Assembly (NCBI RefSeq): GCF_003797125.1 | Contig: NZ_RKKE01000001.1 | Span: forward strand, 434,001 to 498,000 | Direction of reading: 5' to 3' | Length of the DNA: 64,000 nt | Origin: Shewanella frigidimarina | GTDB taxonomy: Bacteria > Pseudomonadota > Gammaproteobacteria > Enterobacterales > Shewanellaceae | In this document: positions 58,562 through 64,000 of the stretch, piece by piece | Layout of the letters: every line of letters starts with the position of its first letter | Position numbering within the stretch: position 1 is the stretch's first letter | Notes under the pieces: generated by a model | Databases searched by the model: none | What the model was told of the DNA's origin: nothing | Seen by the model: only the letters and a program-made list of their open reading frames with translations | Position numbers and translations under genes: made by a program

Positions 58562-59728
58562 ATGCAATTAAATCAATATTATACAAGTAAAATTTACAGT
58601 GATGCATTAGTGAAGAACTTAACTATAGCATCACCTCAAACAGCTTTAGATCTTGGCTTTGGTGCAGGAGAACTTTTATGTGCCGCAAAAAGAAGATGGG
58701 ATAATCTAAGTTTAATTGGTATTGATATAGATAGAAAAAACATTCTTTACGCTGAATCAAATAAATTAATAAAAGCCCTAGAATTAAGTGGCTTTGACCC
58801 TTCATTACCAAATATTATTAATGATAGCTTTGGAGAAATAGATTTATTGATATCAAATCCTCCATATTTTTTATGCGACTTAGATTCCAACAATAAAAAA
58901 ATATTACAAGCTATAGGTTTATTGGATTGTATTTCAAAAAATCTCAAAAAAGTACCTGCTGAACTTATTTTTTTAGCTCAAAATCTTAGATTATTAACAA
59001 AAACTGGCGAGATTGGAATTATAGTTCCTGCGGGATTAGTCTCCGGACAAAAATGGCTCCCAGTTCGTCAATTTTTATTTGAGAAATATAATATAACTAA
59101 CATAATTCAACTTCCTGAGAGCAGCTTTAAAAAAACTGACGCGCAAACATTCATTATCACATTGAAAAATAAAACAAAATCATGTAAAAGCATCCCATTA
59201 TCTTATATTGATAGAGACGATGCCATCGATGTAGATATATCTAATGCTATCGTCAGATCTGATTATCGTTTTTATAAAGAAATTAACAGCTTAGAATATA
59301 CTGACAAAATATCTAGTGAAGACTTCGAAATGTATAGAGGTAACAAATCTCACAATGAGCTTGTAAAAATTGGTAATACACATATACACACAACAGATAT
59401 GCCACATCAACCAACCCTTCTGGATATTGGCACAACTCCAGTTGATAATGTTAAAAATGCGAAATCTAATGACATCCTAATTGCGAGAGTTGGTAGACGG
59501 TGTTTAGGTAGAACCTTATTTATTCATTCTGGTTCCATTCCTATAAGTGATTGCATCATAGGGATAACTCCTAAGAATAAAATAGTTGGTGATAAAATAT
59601 GGAAAAAGTTATCTTCAGTACAGTGTAAAAAATATTTGACTAATGCAGCTTTAGGCGTTGGGGCTAAATATATAACTTACAAAACAATAAAGGATTATTT
59701 AACAAACGAATATGCTATTACCAAATAA
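58562..59728 (+). CDS. N6-adenine-type DNA methyltransferase with specificity-like tail
   Basis: 388 residues. Motif I ALDLGFGAGELLCAA (DLGFGAG at 30-36), acidic motif GIDIDR and catalytic SNPPYFL (NPPY 99-102) define a gamma-class N6-adenine methyltransferase. Motif order is I then IV. After the catalytic core, the C-terminal ILIARVGRRCLGRTLFIHSG (about 308-327) resembles the target-recognition domains of HsdS and TaqI-like enzymes, so specificity may reside in the same chain. No endonuclease is encoded next to it. First gene of a four-gene AT-rich operon; its end overlaps the next gene by 17 bases. Confidence 0.85.
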   Translation: MQLNQYYTSKIYSDALVKNLTIASPQTALDLGFGAGELLCAAKRRWDNLSLIGIDIDRKNILYAESNKLIKALELSGFDPSLPNIINDSFGEIDLLISNPPYFLCDLDSNNKKILQAIGLLDCISKNLKKVPAELIFLAQNLRLLTKTGEIGIIVPAGLVSGQKWLPVRQFLFEKYNITNIIQLPESSFKKTDAQTFIITLKNKTKSCKSIPLSYIDRDDAIDVDISNAIVRSDYRFYKEINSLEYTDKISSEDFEMYRGNKSHNELVKIGNTHIHTTDMPHQPTLLDIGTTPVDNVKNAKSNDILIARVGRRCLGRTLFIHSGSIPISDCIIGITPKNKIVGDKIWKKLSSVQCKKYLTNAALGVGAKYITYKTIKDYLTNEYAITK

Positions 59729-60611
59729 CTCAGAAGCATTCAAAATCATAGTAATAGAAAAAATAAAAATTTACTGTGATACGAACATTTGGCCATTTGA
59801 ATATGAACAATTTACTGCATGGTTAAATAACTTTGATTGTAAAATTGAAGAGTATATTGCACTTCAATTTTTAGATAATTTAATCGTTAGATCTAAAGAA
59901 ATGGCTAAGGCTAGTTACGCTAGATTGCTTTATGGACCAATTAGACAATATTTAAGTGAAAATACTTCTATTAATGTTGAAACAATACCGAAATGGAAAG
60001 AAAAACTAAGAAGTGGTGAGCTTTCGAAAGACTTAAGATTCTGCCCTGTAAAATTAAATTCTGATCAAGGTGAATCAGGAAGTACAATCTATAGAATGCT
60101 TTCTACTGCACTTGATACAAATCGTTATTCACTAGCAAAAGCTACAACGCCTCCAAAAGTTATTATATTAATTGATGACTTTATTGGTAGCGGAGAACAG
60201 TTTATTGACTTTGCATTAGAATTTAATCTAGAGGATAAAATTAAAACAACGCAAATTATTTACTGTCCATTAGTTGGTTTTGAAATAGGTATTAATCATA
60301 TTAGTACCCTATACCCTAAACTGCATATTTTACCATCTGAATATATACTAAAAACCGATAGTTTATTTTATGGTGACGATAATGAATTATTTAAAAACGA
60401 CCAAATAAATACTATACTTGATGTTAAAAACTTTTTAATTGGAATGCATAAAAAATATGCTTCAAAGATGCCATATTGGTTTGGACATGAATTTGCAGGC
60501 CTACCGTTAGCATTTGAATGGGGATGCCCCAACCAAACACCATCATTACTTTATATGATGAAATCAAAAAAAAATAAAAATTGGCAGCAATTATTTAGTA
60601 GGAGATCATAA
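59712..60611 (+). CDS. Phosphoribosyltransferase-fold protein (predicted conflict-system component)
   Basis: 299 residues. VIILIDDFIGSGEQF at 150-164 is a textbook PRPP-binding loop of type I phosphoribosyltransferases (two Asp, then GSG). Around it the protein is unlike salvage enzymes: a helical N-terminus of about 100 residues, a conserved-looking GESGSTIYRML before the core, and a C-terminal segment with PNQTPS (273-278). This pattern fits the PRTase-like family described in predicted prokaryotic conflict systems, as I recall it. It might transfer or remove phosphoribosyl groups on nucleotides. It overlaps the methyltransferase gene by 17 bases and the ATPase gene by one. Confidence 0.7.
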   Translation: MLLPNNSEAFKIIVIEKIKIYCDTNIWPFEYEQFTAWLNNFDCKIEEYIALQFLDNLIVRSKEMAKASYARLLYGPIRQYLSENTSINVETIPKWKEKLRSGELSKDLRFCPVKLNSDQGESGSTIYRMLSTALDTNRYSLAKATTPPKVIILIDDFIGSGEQFIDFALEFNLEDKIKTTQIIYCPLVGFEIGINHISTLYPKLHILPSEYILKTDSLFYGDDNELFKNDQINTILDVKNFLIGMHKKYASKMPYWFGHEFAGLPLAFEWGCPNQTPSLLYMMKSKKNKNWQQLFSRRS

Positions 60612-62587
60612 TGAAAGTAATTGATATAATAAATAAGTTATCTACTGCCAGATTAGAATTTCAAACATCAAATGGAAGCGTTTTAAATAATTTTGTTGTT
60701 CCATTTTTTATTGACAAGTTTGATCTAAGAAATATATCTCATTCAATTGCATTAGCTGGTTCTAGAGGTTCAGGGAAAAGTACCTACATTCAATATTTTT
60801 CTCATTCAACTAGGTTTGACCGAAATGTTACAACTATTAGTGAAGAAGAATTTACTTGTATTTTATTATATTGGAAACCTGACATTGCTTATTGTCAAGG
60901 ATTAAAGTCAAATTGGTTAGGTGATGATGCTTTAAGATTTTTTTCAATTCATGCTGCTTTATCTTTATTACAAGAACTGTCTAGTTTGATCAATAATATT
61001 AGCTACCATTTCCCAGAAATCATCACTTGTTTAAAAGATAATGGAATTTTTTGGACAAGAGTAGCTAAGGTTACTAATTCAACTATAAATGACATTAATG
61101 AACTCAACTCTTGGATAATGGACTATAAGTATGAGATATCAACTAGATTAAATCCTGTAAATCTAGACGGTATTTTATCTATAGAACCAAAACAGATGCT
61201 TGCATACCTTACCGATGCTTTAAGGTTAGATTATGATAAATTTAGTGACACTACATTTAAAGTATTCATTGACGAGTTTGAGCTGTTAAATATTGAGCAG
61301 CAACAAGTTGTTAATACATATAGAAAAGAATCTAATAAATTATTAAATTGGAATGTTGCTTATAAATTAAATTCAAAACCAACCAATGAAACAACTTGCG
61401 ATCAATGGCTACAATCACCAGATGATTATGTTGAAGAGAATTTAGATAATTACATTGAAGGTTATTTTAAAATTTACGCCGCAGAAATATTCATTCTTAC
61501 ATTACAAAATGCTGGCCTAACTTGTAAAGTACCGCAACTAACTCCTGGCTTCTTAGGTGATAGAAAAAACATTGAAGCTAGGAAAGAAAAAAGTTACCAA
61601 GATAAAGTCATATCCGTAATTGAAAATATTTTGCCTACGCCATCAATAAAGTCTTTATCTGAAATCTGTATCACAAACAACAGTGTAAAAAACAAATTAT
61701 TAACAATCTTAAAATCTTTAAACTTCTCAAAAGAAATTTCCGAATTAATTTTTTTAGATACAAGCTTAGCTTTGACCATACTTGGGACGTACAAACAAAA
61801 AAGTTTCGAATCTGAACTCATAATAAAATACTTAAATAATAACTCAACAAAATCAGAAATAAAAACAATAAAAGATAAAATTAATACTTTTGAGTTTAAT
61901 ACACTATTATCACTAAACCTTCAGAATGCTTTTATTCAAGTGCCGTTATATGCTGGATTTGAACGTTTTATAACTATGACAACACCAAATATTAGACATT
62001 TCAAAGAACTGTGTTTGTCTTCATTAAAACAGTCTGATGATTTTGACTCTAATATAGAATATCTAAACATTGAAGATATTAAGCCAATTACCTTTATTGG
62101 AATGCATAAAGGTTCGATTACAAGTAGTACATCATTAGTTAAAGAAGTAATTAGTTACCCTCCTCATGGAAATAAACTTTCACACATGGTTAATAGAATT
62201 GGGGAGTTGTTTAGGATTTCTCAAAAAGCTAGTTATCAATCTGAACCTGAGAGAGATATATTCACATTTACTTATGATTACTCAGGAGCAGACAAGGAGT
62301 TAGAAGATTTTTTAAATTCGGCACTCAGTTGGAGAGTACTGGTTGAAGATGAATCAAGGAGAATAAAAGATGATAAGCAAATTACAAGCAAGGAATTTCA
62401 GTTAAACCCTGTATACGCTCCAAAGTTTGGAATATCTTATAGGAAAAAACGTGGTATAACTCTCACAATGGAACAGTTTAAAGTCATAGTATCAGGAAGT
62501 TCTGAAAGTTTTGATATTATCAGAAAACAATATCAACAGAAATGGAAGTCTGATGATTCAGAAGGAACCCAAGGTATTTTATTATGA
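60611..62587 (+). CDS. Large P-loop ATPase (ORC/CDC6-like, defence-associated)
   Basis: 658 residues. Walker A GSRGSGKST (50-58) and Walker B KVFIDEFE (217-224, D221/E222), with SRGSGKST typical of AAA+/STAND-like NTPases. I recall a bacterial ORC-CDC6-like ATPase family that is found next to PRTase-like proteins; the spacing fits, but the remainder (230-658) shows only helical segments and no named domain. Likely the sensor or power unit of the operon. TAATG junction with the previous gene and ATGA overlap with the next show tight coupling. AT-rich. Confidence 0.72.
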   Translation: MKVIDIINKLSTARLEFQTSNGSVLNNFVVPFFIDKFDLRNISHSIALAGSRGSGKSTYIQYFSHSTRFDRNVTTISEEEFTCILLYWKPDIAYCQGLKSNWLGDDALRFFSIHAALSLLQELSSLINNISYHFPEIITCLKDNGIFWTRVAKVTNSTINDINELNSWIMDYKYEISTRLNPVNLDGILSIEPKQMLAYLTDALRLDYDKFSDTTFKVFIDEFELLNIEQQQVVNTYRKESNKLLNWNVAYKLNSKPTNETTCDQWLQSPDDYVEENLDNYIEGYFKIYAAEIFILTLQNAGLTCKVPQLTPGFLGDRKNIEARKEKSYQDKVISVIENILPTPSIKSLSEICITNNSVKNKLLTILKSLNFSKEISELIFLDTSLALTILGTYKQKSFESELIIKYLNNNSTKSEIKTIKDKINTFEFNTLLSLNLQNAFIQVPLYAGFERFITMTTPNIRHFKELCLSSLKQSDDFDSNIEYLNIEDIKPITFIGMHKGSITSSTSLVKEVISYPPHGNKLSHMVNRIGELFRISQKASYQSEPERDIFTFTYDYSGADKELEDFLNSALSWRVLVEDESRRIKDDKQITSKEFQLNPVYAPKFGISYRKKRGITLTMEQFKVIVSGSSESFDIIRKQYQQKWKSDDSEGTQGILL

Positions 62588-63495
62588 TAAATGTTCAGAC
62601 TTGGAGAACGGAGTTTGTAAATGAAGCTATCCAAAATCCAAAAACCAAAACATATGACTTGACGTATACTGACATTGATAAATATGATGACCGTAGCGAT
62701 TGGTCATTAAATTATATAAGTAAATACTCTAATGAGATCATAACCGTCTCATATTGCCCACAAACGGTTTCATTAATTATAAATAACAACAAATATGGCA
62801 TAAGAAAATTAAGCGAATATAATCTACCTAAAGGTAAAATTCTAATTGATGCTACAACATTAGCATTGCCAGAAATACTACATTTATTTCACTTATTAAA
62901 TGATAAAAAACGTTCATTCGACGTAATTTACGTTCAACCTACTAGCTATACAGAGCTAAAAACATTAGGTATTGATAAAATAAAGTTATTTGATTTGTCA
63001 GATGATGGACTTGGAATTCAACAGGTCCCTCCATATATAGGTTATAGTGCGCACTCAATGCTTTTTTTCTTTTTAGGATTTGAAGGTCATAGATTGGGTT
63101 CGATTATTAATTCTGATGAGTTTGATACAAGAAATATAACCTGCCTTCTTGGCACTCCACCATTTAAGTTGGGATGGGAGAATAGAACTCTCTCAAATAA
63201 TTATAAACAGTTTACAGAAATCAGTAGCAGTTCAAATACGCGATTTAAATTTGCTGGTGCAAATGATCCAATCCAAACCTATGAAATAATTAACCAAGTT
63301 TATCAATCCGCATGTTATGAAAAACGAAACTTATGCTTGGCACCTTTTGGCACAAAGCCTGCGGCTATTGCGGCAGCGCAGTTTGCTGTCAATAATAAGA
63401 ACGTTGTCATGTTATATGACTATGTTAAGAAAAAAAATAAAAGGTCCACCGGTCAAGACTTGATCCATACATGGAGTTTTCAATATACAGATTAA
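62584..63495 (+). CDS. Unknown protein of the AT-rich operon
   Basis: 303 residues, soluble, no membrane helix. Seen motifs suggest an alpha/beta (Rossmann-like) core: ILIDATTLALPEILHLF (86-102), FDVIYVQPTSYTEL (112-125), FFFLGFEGHRLGSII (161-175), CLLGTPPFK (187-195), and APFGTKPAAIAAAQFA (253-268). The FEG and FGTKP segments look like ligand-binding loops. I do not recognise the family; similar short motifs may occur in other defence-island proteins. It overlaps the ATPase gene by four bases, so its product probably works with the ATPase. Confidence 0.7.
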   Translation: MINVQTWRTEFVNEAIQNPKTKTYDLTYTDIDKYDDRSDWSLNYISKYSNEIITVSYCPQTVSLIINNNKYGIRKLSEYNLPKGKILIDATTLALPEILHLFHLLNDKKRSFDVIYVQPTSYTELKTLGIDKIKLFDLSDDGLGIQQVPPYIGYSAHSMLFFFLGFEGHRLGSIINSDEFDTRNITCLLGTPPFKLGWENRTLSNNYKQFTEISSSSNTRFKFAGANDPIQTYEIINQVYQSACYEKRNLCLAPFGTKPAAIAAAQFAVNNKNVVMLYDYVKKKNKRSTGQDLIHTWSFQYTD

Positions 63496-63542
63496 ACATA
63501 ATTAAAATTAGTATCTAATCACAAATACTCAATGATTGACAA

Positions 63543-63555
63543 AATGATAATCATT
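63543..63555. promoter_or_regulatory. Fur-box-like palindrome
   Basis: AATGATAATCATT, perfect 13-base palindrome identical to the core of the consensus Fur box. It lies downstream of the operon and beyond the 3' end of the rightmost gene, with no obvious promoter to control. Confidence 0.35.
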
Positions 63556-63566
63556 GCCAGAATATT

Positions 63567-63592
63567 AAAAAAGCGAACCAACCGGTTCGCTT
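63567..63592 (-). terminator. Terminator of the rightmost gene
   Basis: AAGCGAACC, loop AACC, GGTTCGCTT, with a T-run on the minus strand side only, so it serves the gene at 63737. Confidence 0.75.
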
Positions 63593-63736
63593 CCACATCA
63601 TGGCACATATTCAATTACTCCTACCAGCACTTACCCATAATCACTTAATAGGAAGAAAGAATACATTAGATCCAACTCACCATATCAAGAATATTAGAAT
63701 TAGATTTACTAACAACATTTAATATGACAAAAACAA

Positions 63737-64000
63737 TTACTCGGAGATAAAACCAAAAAAACTCATCAACTTGGCTGTATCTTGTCTTACACTTAGAGTC
63801 ACCGAATAATCATCTAAATCATCAGGCCCTAAATTGGCATTGAATCCTAATAAAAATGGCTTATCTTCAACAAGCTGATATTGAGCTTGAATTACCCATA
63901 CGTTGACATCTTCCCTCACACCATAATTTGATGTTCTAACAAAATAAGTACCCACACGAGCTCTAGGTAAGCCATTTTGATACTTACTAAAACCCATACT
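63737..64000 (-). CDS. C-terminal part of an unknown, probably beta-rich protein
   Basis: The last 87 codons of a minus-strand gene; the frame is open through base 64000, so the ATG at 63997 is not necessarily the start. Alternating strands (ARVGTYFVRTS, NVWVIQAQYQLVE, LGFNANLGPDDLDDYSVTLS) suggest a beta-barrel or beta-sandwich, possibly an outer-membrane protein. No family can be named from this piece. Confidence 0.55.
   Translation of the reverse strand, partial: SMGFSKYQNGLPRARVGTYFVRTSNYGVREDVNVWVIQAQYQLVEDKPFLLGFNANLGPDDLDDYSVTLSVRQDTAKLMSFFGFISE

Noticed and set aside
58562..59728. Methyltransferase as part of an ordinary type I or II restriction system
   Set aside because: No HsdR, HsdS or recognisable restriction endonuclease gene adjoins it; the neighbours are a PRTase-like protein and an ATPase.

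Overview
This window looks like chromosomal DNA of a marine Shewanella. The evidence is a complete extracellular DMSO-respiration cluster (dmsEFABGH, 42.4-49.8 kb), built from an MtrA-type decaheme cytochrome, an MtrB-type porin and a DMSO reductase, together with gammaproteobacterial housekeeping genes (obgE, rpmA, rplU, ispB, ung, folA, rlmG, trmH) and small families typical of this group (DUF3718, DUF3144, DUF3297). No rRNA, tRNA, CRISPR array or intact insertion sequence was recognised. These assignments come from reading motifs; no database search was run.

Layout. 0-2 kb: chemotaxis receptor cut by the left edge. 2.4-8.7 kb: housekeeping block on the minus strand (rplU-rpmA, then obgE-yjjP-yjjB-folA), with ispB divergent and ung convergent to ispB. 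8.8-20.7 kb: two orphan type IV prepilins, a LysE exporter, a membrane-anchored thioredoxin, a large TonB-dependent receptor, a fadD-type acyl-CoA ligase, an MsbA-like ABC exporter and rlmG. 20.7-23.2 kb: a decayed sugar-acid locus. It holds a GntR regulator with a frameshift at its start codon and only the C-terminal end of a PfkB-family (KDG-type) kinase. 23.3-33.9 kb: ordinary metabolic and envelope genes. 33.9-35.9 kb: an AT-rich accessory patch with three unknown genes (soluble protein, lipoprotein, membrane protein). 36-42.3 kb: DUF3297, an exported catalase-peroxidase, a small outer-membrane protein and a serine hydrolase. 42.4-49.8 kb: the dms operon. 50.4-57.1 kb: a CBS protein, a CBM9-like protein, and the glyoxylate shunt (malate synthase G, LysR regulator, isocitrate lyase). 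57.5-63.5 kb: a NERD-domain membrane protein, then an AT-rich four-gene operon. 63.7 kb to the end: the C-terminal part of a minus-strand gene.

The most interesting object is the operon at 58.56-63.50 kb. It encodes an N6-adenine-type DNA methyltransferase with a target-recognition-like tail, a phosphoribosyltransferase-fold protein, a large P-loop ATPase and an unrecognised 303-residue protein. All three junctions overlap (17, 1 and 4 bases), and base composition is clearly more AT-rich than the flanks. This has the architecture expected of a prokaryotic conflict (anti-phage) system. The domain calls rest on visible motifs; the defence role is inference.

Non-coding structure is also notable. 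Imperfect tandem repeats with exact 12-15 base periods sit at or just beyond several gene ends. TTCACCA/TGGTGAA palindromes mark both the malate synthase promoter region and the lysR-aceA intergenic region. Two minus-strand promoters share a -10 element followed by a GC-rich discriminator of the stringent-control type.
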